DNA of 64,000 nt from Prevotella sp. (GTDB taxonomy: Bacteria; Bacteroidota; Bacteroidia; Bacteroidales; Bacteroidaceae), in assembly GCA_017554105.1 (NCBI GenBank), contig JAFZIY010000015.1:186001-250000 (forward strand), in the 5' to 3' direction. Both the position numbers and the translations under genes were made by a program. Positions 32,999 to 41,203 of this stretch are shown here, one piece after another. The notes below the pieces were generated by a model that ran no database searches, was not told the DNA's origin, and was given only the letters and a program-made list of their open reading frames with translations. The number at the start of each line of letters is the position of its first letter. Position 1 is the stretch's first letter.

Positions 32999-34193
32999 GC
33001 AACTTCTCCGCCATAGCCTTTCCCAGTGCCTCGCACTGTTCTTTTACCTCTGGCGTCATGGCCTGTTTCATGTCCACAGGAGTGCCAACAGCCTCGAACT
33101 TCAATGCATTCTCGTTCCATTCCTGAATCTTACCTACTGCCTTCGATGCCCAGCCATGTGAGCCGAACCATCCCAGGTAGTGGTTCTTGATGTCCTTGCC
33201 TGCCAGTTCCGAGAGCAGCACCTCCATCTCATGATAGAGTGCGGTGTTATAAGTCGGTGCACCTACAATGAGTCCCTTGTAGCGGAATACGTCACGGATG
33301 ATGTAAGAGTGGTGGGTCTTCGACACGTTATACATCACGATGTTCTTCACTCCTGCCTTCGACGCGGCGGCGGCGATATACTCCGCCATGCGCTCGGTGT
33401 TGCCGTACATTGTGCCGTAGCAGATGACGAGACCGTTCTCTGTCTCATAGCGGCTCATGCGGTCGTATTCGGCAATCACGCGATTGATGTTCTCATGCCA
33501 TACTGGTCCGTGGGTAGAACAGATGAAGTCGAGATTCACCCCAGCGAGTTTCTTCAGCGCTCCCTGCACAGGTACGCCGTACTTACCCACGATATTGCTG
33601 TAATAGCGTACCATCTCAAGCCAGAAAGTGTCGCAGTTTATCTCTGAGTCAATCACTCCACCGTTAAGAGCACCAAAGCAACCGAAGGCGTCTCCGCTGA
33701 ACAGTGTGCTTACCACGCCGTCACTCTTTTCAGTGCAGAGAGTGACCATCGTTTCCGGCCAGTGAACCATAGGGGTGAGCACAAACTGCAACTGATATGT
33801 GCCGAGGTCGAGAGTGTCGCCGTTCTTCACCTCTATGTCGCGCTCATCTTGCAATCCGTAGAACCCTGCCATCATGCCAAAGGTCTTTTTGTTACCTATC
33901 ACCTGCACGTCAGGGTAGTATTTCTTTATCAGTGCAATGCTTCCGCTGTGGTCGGGTTCCATGTGGTTCACCACCAGATAGTCAATCTTGCGGTCGCCAA
34001 TCACCTCCTGGATGTTCTCGATGAACTGAGTGAAGAAATCCACTTCAACGGTATCGATGAGGCACACTTTCTCGTCGTTGATAATGTATGAGTTGTAGCT
34101 AACGCCATTAGGCAGTGGCCACAAACCCTCGAAGAGAGCCTTGTTACGATCGTTTACGCCAACGTAGTAGATCTTTTTCTTAATTTCTTTCAT
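32988..34193 (-). CDS. Flavodiiron protein (FprA-type oxygen or nitric-oxide reductase)
   Basis: 401 residues. The metallo-beta-lactamase-like N-domain has the diiron motif HMEPDHSGS (His77, Glu79, Asp81, His82) and further ligands (MVHWPETM, FSGDAFG). The C-domain from about residue 252 is a flavodoxin (VICYGTMYGNTERMAEYI). Such proteins reduce O2 to water or NO to N2O and protect oxygen-sensitive enzymes; the neighbouring oxygen-sensitive NrdDG fits. No rubredoxin domain is fused, so an external electron donor is needed. Confidence 0.95.
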   Translation of the reverse strand: MKEIKKKIYYVGVNDRNKALFEGLWPLPNGVSYNSYIINDEKVCLIDTVEVDFFTQFIENIQEVIGDRKIDYLVVNHMEPDHSGSIALIKKYYPDVQVIGNKKTFGMMAGFYGLQDERDIEVKNGDTLDLGTYQLQFVLTPMVHWPETMVTLCTEKSDGVVSTLFSGDAFGCFGALNGGVIDSEINCDTFWLEMVRYYSNIVGKYGVPVQGALKKLAGVNLDFICSTHGPVWHENINRVIAEYDRMSRYETENGLVICYGTMYGNTERMAEYIAAAASKAGVKNIVMYNVSKTHHSYIIRDVFRYKGLIVGAPTYNTALYHEMEVLLSELAGKDIKNHYLGWFGSHGWASKAVGKIQEWNENALKFEAVGTPVDMKQAMTPEVKEQCEALGKAMAEKLLEG

Positions 34194-34219
34194 ATGGTAT
34201 TATTTGTGAGTTTATAAGT

Positions 34220-35143
34220 CTATCGGAATTGCACAACACTGATGTAATTGAAGATGCTGCGGCAGCAGTTGCCACTGAAGGCCATTGCATAGTCTACGAT
34301 GCGCTGCATCTGAGCATCGCTGATGCCTTGATAGAGCATATCGCGGGTGATGCCTTCCTTGATGATGCCATAGACAAAGCCGGCATTGAAGTTGTCGCCG
34401 GCACCTATGGTGCTCACTATCTCTCCCTCGATGGGCGGCACGTCGTAGCGTCGGCACTTGCCGTCGGCAGTGAAGATGTCTATCGGTTGTGAACCGCGGG
34501 TATATATGAAGTTGTCGCACAAGGGCTTCACGTCCTCCTGATAAACCTTTGTTGCCTCGTCCTTGCCGAACATCACCTCGAAGTCTTCGTCGCTGCCGCG
34601 CACAATGTCGGCATACCTGAAGTTGTCAAGGATGTTGGGCAGCAGTATATCCACCTCGTCACGGTGTGACGGACGGAAATTGACGTCATAATAGATGATG
34701 GCACCCGACTGTCGTGCATGGTCGAGAACACTCTTCATCTGTTTCCTGATAACTGGATTCACGGCATAGTAGGAACTTATCAGCACTATGTCGTTGGCAG
34801 CAATCTCCGGCATCGTCATCTCCAGTTTATCGTTTGGATGGTCTTTGTAGAAGACGTATTCAGCATCGTTGCGCTCGTTGAGGAACGCCAGTGACAGAGG
34901 CGACTTCACCCCCTCGTACATTTGTACTCCTGTAGCATCAATGCCGTTCTGCTGAAGGAACGACACTATTATCTCGCCAACACGGTCGGCTCCTGTCTCG
35001 CTGATGAACAATCCAGGTATTCCCATGCGACCCAGCGACACCAGTGCGTTATATGCACTGCCGCCGGGAACAGCATCCACAGGGTGGTTGTCACGGAATA
35101 TGATGTCGAGAACGGTCTCGCCAATGCCAATTACTTTCCTCAT
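34220..35143 (-). CDS. PfkB-family carbohydrate kinase (fructokinase-like)
   Basis: 307 residues of the ribokinase/PfkB family: PGGSAYNALVSLGRMG near the N-terminus and the catalytic motif IGAGDNFNAGFVYG about residue 245. It phosphorylates a sugar with ATP, most likely fructose, but the substrate cannot be fixed by sequence alone. It lies 26 bp upstream of the flavodiiron gene in the same direction. A -7-like TATCTTTG sits on the minus strand at 35160-35167. Confidence 0.92.
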   Translation of the reverse strand: MRKVIGIGETVLDIIFRDNHPVDAVPGGSAYNALVSLGRMGIPGLFISETGADRVGEIIVSFLQQNGIDATGVQMYEGVKSPLSLAFLNERNDAEYVFYKDHPNDKLEMTMPEIAANDIVLISSYYAVNPVIRKQMKSVLDHARQSGAIIYYDVNFRPSHRDEVDILLPNILDNFRYADIVRGSDEDFEVMFGKDEATKVYQEDVKPLCDNFIYTRGSQPIDIFTADGKCRRYDVPPIEGEIVSTIGAGDNFNAGFVYGIIKEGITRDMLYQGISDAQMQRIVDYAMAFSGNCCRSIFNYISVVQFR

Positions 35144-35185
35144 TTTCCTCTTTTATTTGCAAAGATACTAAATTTACTCTTCAAA

Positions 35186-35272
35186 GACTACGAATTACAC
35201 GAATTTTACGAATTATTATGTGTTGACCATTGTTCAACTTGGAAATCCGTAAAATCCGTGTAATCCGTAGTC
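35186..35272. repeat. 87-bp inverted repeat of the ACGAATT type
   Basis: Arms 35186-35214 (GACTACGAATTACACGAATT start) and 35243-35272 (ending CCGTGTAATCCGTAGTC) pair almost fully, with A/C mismatches where the left arm has GAA and the right TCC. It lies between the kinase promoter and the preceding secreted-protein gene's 3' end. Confidence 0.8.
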
Positions 35273-35315
35273 CTAATTATGATACAGCTATTGTATTATA
35301 ATAAGGTGTGTCGTT

Positions 35316-37100
35316 TTACTTAACGATGAACTTCTTGCCGTTCTGGATATAGATACCCTTCACAGTCTTTTCAACGCGCTGTCCGGCGAGGTTGTAGATA
35401 GGACCGTTGGCTTCGTTCTCGGCAGTTACGTTCTCGATGTTCGTAGATTCATACTCAAACGCTGTGACGCCGATAGCGGCATTGCCGTCAGTGAATACCA
35501 CGATACCAGTTATTGTAGCGGTGTCGTCGTCTGACAGAACGGAGATGTCTGTACCCTCAAGCTTCGACCACTTGCGATAGAATGGCACCTCGTTGTTGCT
35601 CTCATCCTTGAGATAGTAGTTGGTACGCTCGTATGGATCACCTGTTGAAGGTGTGATGGTCACAACCTCTGTTCTTACTGTTCCTGAAACCTTTACGTAT
35701 GCGCATGCCATGTCATCGGTAACGGCTGTTACAGCCACCTCCTGAGGAGTAGCCGTACCTTCGGAGGTTTCCAGTTGGTTCTCGGTTACCTTTGTAATCT
35801 CAGGCAGTTTGTTGTAAACCTTGTATTCTGTAACATCGATAGTGCCGTTGAGCACCGTTCCTGCAGTGTATCCGAGTGAGCAGTTGTAGAAGTCGATAGA
35901 GCCCGAATCGTCTGTCACAAACATATCCTTGCCGTTAACGAATGTCACAACGGCATTGGTGAGTGTCAGTCTTACCTTGCTGGTTGGTGCTTTCGCTTTG
36001 AGTGCTGCGATGTTTGCAACGGTCTCAATATCCTCGCCTCCCTCATATTCGATATTGGTCACACCGATGGCAGGAGTATTGTTGAGCAGAACCACGATAC
36101 CAGTAACGGTTGCTGTTGCACCGTCAGTGAGTCCAGAGAGGTCAGTACCGTCGAGTGACGACCACTTGCGATAGAACTGCACAGAGTTAGCATCATCGTC
36201 CTCAAGGAAGTAGTTGGTATAGCCTGTCTCTTCGTTATTCTCAATATAAACTTTTCCTGTTACCTTGATGAGGTGGCAGAGGAGGTCGCTGTTGATGTCC
36301 TCAATAGACGGCTCGCTTGGAGTTGCGGTGCCAGAGGTAGCAGTCAGTTCGTTGTTGATAACTGATGTGATTTCTGGCATGCCGTTGTAAACTTTGTATT
36401 CAACAACTGCTGTACCGTTCAACTTCTGCCCTGCAGTGTAAGAAAGACCGCAGTTGTAGATGTCGATAGCACCAGTGGCATCCTGAACATACATGTCACT
36501 TCCGCTTGCGAAGTTCACCTGAACATCGGTGAAAGTAAGTTTTGCCTTTGATCCTGACTCAAGGGCTTTCAGTTCGGCGATGTTAGCCACTTCCTGATAT
36601 TCCTGTGCTGAACCACCTGTAACCAGTTTGATGTTGTCAAGACGTGCGTTTTGAGACATGGGGTTAGAGAAAGTAAGTTTCAGTTTCTGTGTGCCAGACG
36701 GAACACTTATGAGGGCTCCATCCTTGCTCACATCACTGACGGTAACACCAGTAGTCTCTGAGGTTACGGTAATCTGGTTCTTGTTATAACTGTATGACAA
36801 AGTCAAGTTACCGGATTTACCGTTAAGGTTAATCTCTGCAGTCCATGACTCGTTACGGTCTTTTTTGGGAAGAAGCAACTCTAGATTTGACTCGTCGTTT
36901 GCATTAACCCATAACTTCGTGTAAGGATTCTCATTAGAAGAAGAGAGCGTGTAAACGGCATTGGCATTTGTAACCTCATTTACGAGTTTTCCCGCCTCCG
37001 ATGACTGCCAGTCCTCCTCCCAAATCGTTGTCTGGGCGGAAGCGCCGAGCGCAATTAAAGAAAAAAATGCCCCAAGGGCTAAGCGTAAAGTTTTTTTCAT
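35316..37100 (-). CDS. Secreted protein with two tandem OB-like domains and a C-terminal sorting-type tail
   Basis: 594 residues. A signal peptide (ending GASA, next residue Gln) is followed by a beta-sandwich (about 25-165, LDNIKLVTGG near its end). Two tandem repeats at about 170-355 and 360-545 share DMYVQDATGAIDIYNCGLSY / DMFVTDDSGSIDFYNCSLGY, EYKVYNGMPEI / EYKVYNKLPEI and QFYRKWSSLDGTDLS / PFYRKWSKLEGTDIS. They look like OB-fold surface domains; no catalytic residues are recognised. The end IYNLAGQRVEKTVKGIYIQN plus GKKFIVK is the tail also found on the three LRR proteins. Confidence 0.85.
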   Translation of the reverse strand: MKKTLRLALGAFFSLIALGASAQTTIWEEDWQSSEAGKLVNEVTNANAVYTLSSSNENPYTKLWVNANDESNLELLLPKKDRNESWTAEINLNGKSGNLTLSYSYNKNQITVTSETTGVTVSDVSKDGALISVPSGTQKLKLTFSNPMSQNARLDNIKLVTGGSAQEYQEVANIAELKALESGSKAKLTFTDVQVNFASGSDMYVQDATGAIDIYNCGLSYTAGQKLNGTAVVEYKVYNGMPEITSVINNELTATSGTATPSEPSIEDINSDLLCHLIKVTGKVYIENNEETGYTNYFLEDDDANSVQFYRKWSSLDGTDLSGLTDGATATVTGIVVLLNNTPAIGVTNIEYEGGEDIETVANIAALKAKAPTSKVRLTLTNAVVTFVNGKDMFVTDDSGSIDFYNCSLGYTAGTVLNGTIDVTEYKVYNKLPEITKVTENQLETSEGTATPQEVAVTAVTDDMACAYVKVSGTVRTEVVTITPSTGDPYERTNYYLKDESNNEVPFYRKWSKLEGTDISVLSDDDTATITGIVVFTDGNAAIGVTAFEYESTNIENVTAENEANGPIYNLAGQRVEKTVKGIYIQNGKKFIVK

Positions 37101-37148
37101 AATCTTATCGTTTTAAAGTTAGTATTTCGTTTATGCTGCAAAGATAAT

Positions 37149-37189
37149 AAAAAAGCGGAACAAAAGAAATTTTTGCACCGCTTTTTTTT
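37149..37189. terminator. Terminator hairpin after the 37220 gene
   Basis: Stem AAAAAAGCGG/CCGCTTTTTT (37149-37158, 37179-37188); A- and T-runs make it active on both strands. It directly follows a TATCTTTG-like -7 element of the 35316 gene (minus strand, 37139-37146). Confidence 0.7.
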
Positions 37190-37219
37190 AATATGTAAAC
37201 TTAATTAACTTTAGAGAAA

Positions 37220-37771
37220 TCAATAACCGAGCGAGGATAAACTATTTACCATTTCTTTTATAGTTTTGGCAACATCCAAAGGGTCTGACAAAGAATACAT
37301 GGTATTCTCTATCTTTGCGGGAACGGCCTTCAGCAGTTTCCCCTTTTCGTAATACAGGCGTTGTTCCACCATGTTTCCACTTTCGCCCATGCAGCGTTGG
37401 TAGCAGAATATCAGATTTCCTGTCTTGGTGTCGAAAAGCAACTCGCGGTATAGGTCGCTCGCCCTGCTGCTCTTTTCGCGTACAAACCACGGCGAGGGCA
37501 TGTTGAAGTTGTCTCCCTCATAGTCGTCGCTGACGTCGATGAACACCTCGGTGTTGGTTGAAATCACTCCGCCGCCGGCATAATTGATTCTCGAACTAAA
37601 GTCGAAGGAGTAGCATCCGTGCTCCATCCATTCGTCGGTGTTCTTCCACTTGGCAACTTCTTGTGCTTGGTTGTACAGCTCCCTGATTTTGTTAATCTTG
37701 CTGTCAACCGTTTGTGCCAATGCAAATTGTGTCATTAGCAGGGTAATTGCAAATAAAAATAATTTCTTCAT
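37220..37771 (-). CDS. Exported hypothetical protein
   Basis: 183 residues with a cleavable signal (MKKLFLFAITLLMTQFALA, then Gln). The mature part (YNQAQEVAKWKNTDEWMEHG, CYSFDFSSRINYAGGGVIST, a Tyr-rich middle, IFCYQRCMGESGNM) has no family I recognise. It is probably periplasmic or outer-membrane associated. It lies 55 bp after the next lipoprotein gene in the same direction and may be co-transcribed with it. Confidence 0.75.
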   Translation of the reverse strand: MKKLFLFAITLLMTQFALAQTVDSKINKIRELYNQAQEVAKWKNTDEWMEHGCYSFDFSSRINYAGGGVISTNTEVFIDVSDDYEGDNFNMPSPWFVREKSSRASDLYRELLFDTKTGNLIFCYQRCMGESGNMVEQRLYYEKGKLLKAVPAKIENTMYSLSDPLDVAKTIKEMVNSLSSLGY

Positions 37772-37826
37772 AGTCTTATAATTTTTTTCTCTGTTTTGCT
37801 CCGAAAGTCATCACCTATTACCCGAA

Positions 37827-38795
37827 CTACTTATTCTCCATCGCACGCAGGTTTATCCTCTGCATGGTGGTCATGGCAGGAAGGTAATAGAGACTCTGGA
37901 TTAGCGTGCCGATGACATCCTCCGGGATGTTCTCCATAAGCGATGTCGTCAGTACTGCCTTGTTCAGCATGTCGGCATTAGAGGCATCTTTACGTCTCAG
38001 GCTATAGAGCAGTTCACCTTGTTTCCACATCTCGTCGAGCACTTCCACGAGCGGTTCAGCCTTTTTCTCTGCCTTGTAGAGATGCAGTCCTTCATTGGTT
38101 ACCGTGAAGAACAGTTTTTTGTCACCGATATTCACCATGTGCCATATAGTGGAATAAGGCTCTTTCTTGCCATTTGCCGTTATCACCTCATTATCCTTGA
38201 ATGTCCAGTCGTTGCCGTTCTGGTCGATATAACTGCCCTCGATGAGGCTGTTGTTTGCCGCTTCCTGCGCCTTGTCGAGCGATGTGCGTTCCTTTCCCTC
38301 GTGCTTGCCAACCCTCACGAATAGAGTGCGGGCGTTGTTGTACACGTCAACGTTCTTCGGACTTATAACCAGGAAATCATTGTCTCCTATGACGTAGCGC
38401 AGCACGCCATCCTCCTCTTGCAGTAACCCCTTGTCGAGATAGGTCACCGTCTTGTCTGCCATCGGCGGCATCTCATCGTTGATATATACGAGGTTACCGT
38501 CGGCATCGGTGGTCTCCTTCAGATATACCATGCCCTGCACGTCATAGATGGCTGTGACCTGGATTTTCTTTCCAGAACCGTTGTCGCTCACCTTCAGTTC
38601 GAGAACTCCGTTGCTCCATATTCCAGGCTCCAGGGCTACTGAACTCACGGTATCGAGATCGTTATATTGCGTGCCTTCGTCACCATCATCACCGCCTCCG
38701 CGCAGTCTGAAGTTACATGAGGTGACCAGTGTTACGACAACGAATGCCAGCAAAGTGAGCATCGTGCAAACCATAAGGGCAGATGATTTTTTCAT
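37827..38795 (-). CDS. Hypothetical lipoprotein
   Basis: 322 residues; lipobox VTSC with Cys27, then a Gly/Asp-rich linker (RLRGGGDDGDEGTQ) and a mainly beta domain with repeated short hairpins (MVYLKETTDADGNLVYINDE, IEGSYIDQNGNDWTFKDNEV, IGDKKLFFTVTNEGLHLYKA). No catalytic motif or family recognised. The upstream gap to the DPP7 gene holds palindrome array 2, which would lie in or near this gene's leader. Confidence 0.78.
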   Translation of the reverse strand: MKKSSALMVCTMLTLLAFVVVTLVTSCNFRLRGGGDDGDEGTQYNDLDTVSSVALEPGIWSNGVLELKVSDNGSGKKIQVTAIYDVQGMVYLKETTDADGNLVYINDEMPPMADKTVTYLDKGLLQEEDGVLRYVIGDNDFLVISPKNVDVYNNARTLFVRVGKHEGKERTSLDKAQEAANNSLIEGSYIDQNGNDWTFKDNEVITANGKKEPYSTIWHMVNIGDKKLFFTVTNEGLHLYKAEKKAEPLVEVLDEMWKQGELLYSLRRKDASNADMLNKAVLTTSLMENIPEDVIGTLIQSLYYLPAMTTMQRINLRAMENK

Positions 38796-38902
38796 AGGGT
38801 CCTTTTTTAGGTGTTGTTATTTGTATCTTTTTAGATTTTCGGAATACTGACTGCAAATATAATAATAAATTGGAAGACTGCAATAAAAAAACGTCAAAAA
38901 TA

Positions 38903-39007
38903 TTACCAGCCACTGGTAGCAGGGTTACCAAATGCAGGTAAGGCTGTTACCGATGGCTGGTAAAACGATTACCAAGTACTGGTAAGACAGTTACCAGATA
39001 CTGGTGG
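38903..39007. repeat. Array 2 of 22-bp-period palindromes (TTACCAGCCACTGGTAG type)
   Basis: Five 17-bp units start at 38903, 38925, 38947, 38969 and 38991, exactly 22 bp apart: TTACCAGCCACTGGTAG, TTACCAAATGCAGGTAA, TTACCGATGGCTGGTAA, TTACCAAGTACTGGTAA, TTACCAGATACTGGTGG. The last ends six bases before the DPP7 stop codon, which itself starts one period later (TTAC at 39013). Confidence 0.9.
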
Positions 39008-39012
39008 GATTC

Positions 39013-41139
39013 TTACTTCGCGTTAATCTCGCGCAGCAGGCGGTCGGCATGACCCCAACGGTCCATCATATAGAGCACGTAGCGGATGTCAACGCCAATG
39101 CAGCGAGCCAGTTTCGTGTCGAAGAAGATGTCGCTCGACAGACTGTCCCAGTTGCCGTCGAAGGCGAGACCGATGAGTTCACCCTTGCCGTTGAACATAG
39201 GTGAACCGCTGTTTCCACCCGTGATGTCGTTGTTGGTGAGGAAGCAGAGTTGCATCTTACCCGTGGTCTTGTCGGAGTAAGGCTCGTAGTTGCTTTTGCT
39301 GAACAGTTCGTGCATCACTGGTTCAGCGAAGTATTCCTCGTTCTCCTCGCTGCGCTTCATCTTGGCCAGCAGACTCTCGGCAGTGGTGTAGTAGCCCGAT
39401 GGCGAGCCATTGAGCAGGTAGCCGCCCACCTGTCCGTAACTGAGTCGCATGGTGAAGTTGGCATCGGAATAGTGAGGCATATCCTCTTCCATGCGCAGTT
39501 TCGCTGCACACAGCATCTTCTCCTGCTGCTCGATTTTTTCGTTTATACTGTTTGTTGCGATATACATCATCGCGATATCTGACATAAGGTCAACACCCAT
39601 GTCAACGCCCGGGTCTTTCTCGAAGCCTTTTTTGTTGATGTAGAGTTTCTTCCCGCTCTTCATCAGTACCGACTTCTTGAAGACATAATCCACATATTTC
39701 TTGTAATCGCCTTTGAATTTGGTGTCGATGATGTTATAGAAATCGGGCAAATACTCTGCGGGAACGTTCTCGCGGTAGTTTTTCATCAGTGCCGCCATCA
39801 CCTCTTTGTCGAGAGGTGCGTCCCATTCGTCTTTGTTGTCCTTGAATACACAGTATTGTTTCTGTGGATTGTCGGCAGGTCCCTGCAGTTCCACCTGCAT
39901 GGTGTTTACCTTCAGGGTGCGTGTAACCAGTTCGTTGGAGCGGTAGAATGTCTCGATGAAATAGTTCATGGCACGTGTTGCCTCGAAGCGCTGCTTGTAG
40001 AGCTCGCCCAGTTCGTCAAGGTCGAGTTTGCCTTTCAGGAAGCCTGTGCTGTCCTGATATGCGCGGATGCGTGCCTCGTGCTGTCGCTTCAACTGTACGA
40101 TACCTACTGAGTCGATGCACTTGTTCATGCCGATGGAGTTCTTCCAGTAGTTGGAACTCTGCGCATATTTCGAGTCATACTTGATGCGCACAGCCTCCGA
40201 TGCATCCATGTGACGCTTCATTATCTCCTGCTTAACGCCACGCACCTGTGCACGCACAGCGTTCTCGGCATCGCGCATCTCCTGTATTCCGTAACTTGAG
40301 AGGTAGCGGCTGGTGCTTCCGGGATAGCCTACTGTCATCGAGAAGTCGCCTTCCTTATATCCCTGCATCGACACCTGAGCATAGCGCTTAGGGTGGTAAG
40401 GCACGTTGTTCTCGCTATATGCTGCCGGACCGTTGGTCACGGGGTCAGCATAGATGCGGAACACCGAGAAGTCGCATGTCTGTCGCGGCCACATCCAGTT
40501 GTCTGTCTCACCGCCGAACTTACCCATTGACTTTGGAATGGCGAACACCAGTCGGAGGTCGGTGAACATCTGGTAGGTGGTGGCATAATACTTGTTGCCC
40601 TCATAGAAAGCGTCAATCTCAAGGTGATAGGTCTTGTCGACGTTCTTCACAGAGTCGTTCATCGCTGTCTGCACCGAGTCGATAAGAGTCTCCCAGTCGC
40701 CGTCAGCAATACCGTTCTTGTCTGCTATAGCCTGCAGTTGGTCTGTGATGTCGCGCTGGTCGATCATGAAACTGACATACATGTTCTCGTTGGGCAGTTC
40801 CTCCTCATACGAGTTGGCGATGAAGCCGTTCAGCATGTAGTCGTGCTCAACTGTGGAGTGGCTTCTGATAGACTCGAAGCCGCAGTGGTGGTTGGTGAAT
40901 ACCAGTCCGTCGGGACTTACAACCACGCCAGTGCAGTAGCCGGAGAAGTTCACCACGCACCCCTTCAGCGCACCTTCGCCCTGATAGAGTGCGTCGTAAG
41001 GCATGTCGAAACCCTCAGCCCTCATCTGCTCATAGACAGCATAAGGCAGGTTGTACATTGTCCACATTCCCTCGTCAGCCTTTGCCGACTGCAGTGAGAA
41101 CATGGAAACCATGGAAATGAATAAGAATAATTTCTTCAT
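39013..41139 (-). CDS. S46-family dipeptidyl-peptidase, DPP7-type
   Basis: 708 residues: signal peptide, chymotrypsin-like halves split by a helical domain, catalytic His in FTNHHCGFE (about residue 85), and the serine in GGNSGSPMF (Ser644). The residue 18 positions after the serine, which in characterised enzymes separates DPP7 (Gly) from the acidic-specific DPP11 (Arg), is Gly662 (LAFDGNWD), so DPP7-type specificity for hydrophobic P1 residues is expected. It trims dipeptides from peptides in the periplasm, feeding peptide uptake in protein-fermenting Bacteroidales. Confidence 0.94.
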   Translation of the reverse strand: MKKLFLFISMVSMFSLQSAKADEGMWTMYNLPYAVYEQMRAEGFDMPYDALYQGEGALKGCVVNFSGYCTGVVVSPDGLVFTNHHCGFESIRSHSTVEHDYMLNGFIANSYEEELPNENMYVSFMIDQRDITDQLQAIADKNGIADGDWETLIDSVQTAMNDSVKNVDKTYHLEIDAFYEGNKYYATTYQMFTDLRLVFAIPKSMGKFGGETDNWMWPRQTCDFSVFRIYADPVTNGPAAYSENNVPYHPKRYAQVSMQGYKEGDFSMTVGYPGSTSRYLSSYGIQEMRDAENAVRAQVRGVKQEIMKRHMDASEAVRIKYDSKYAQSSNYWKNSIGMNKCIDSVGIVQLKRQHEARIRAYQDSTGFLKGKLDLDELGELYKQRFEATRAMNYFIETFYRSNELVTRTLKVNTMQVELQGPADNPQKQYCVFKDNKDEWDAPLDKEVMAALMKNYRENVPAEYLPDFYNIIDTKFKGDYKKYVDYVFKKSVLMKSGKKLYINKKGFEKDPGVDMGVDLMSDIAMMYIATNSINEKIEQQEKMLCAAKLRMEEDMPHYSDANFTMRLSYGQVGGYLLNGSPSGYYTTAESLLAKMKRSEENEEYFAEPVMHELFSKSNYEPYSDKTTGKMQLCFLTNNDITGGNSGSPMFNGKGELIGLAFDGNWDSLSSDIFFDTKLARCIGVDIRYVLYMMDRWGHADRLLREINAK

Positions 41140-41203
41140 GTTTTATAAGTTTTTATTTAATGTTTTCTTAACTCCTTAACTTCACAACTCCCTAACTCCT
41201 CAT

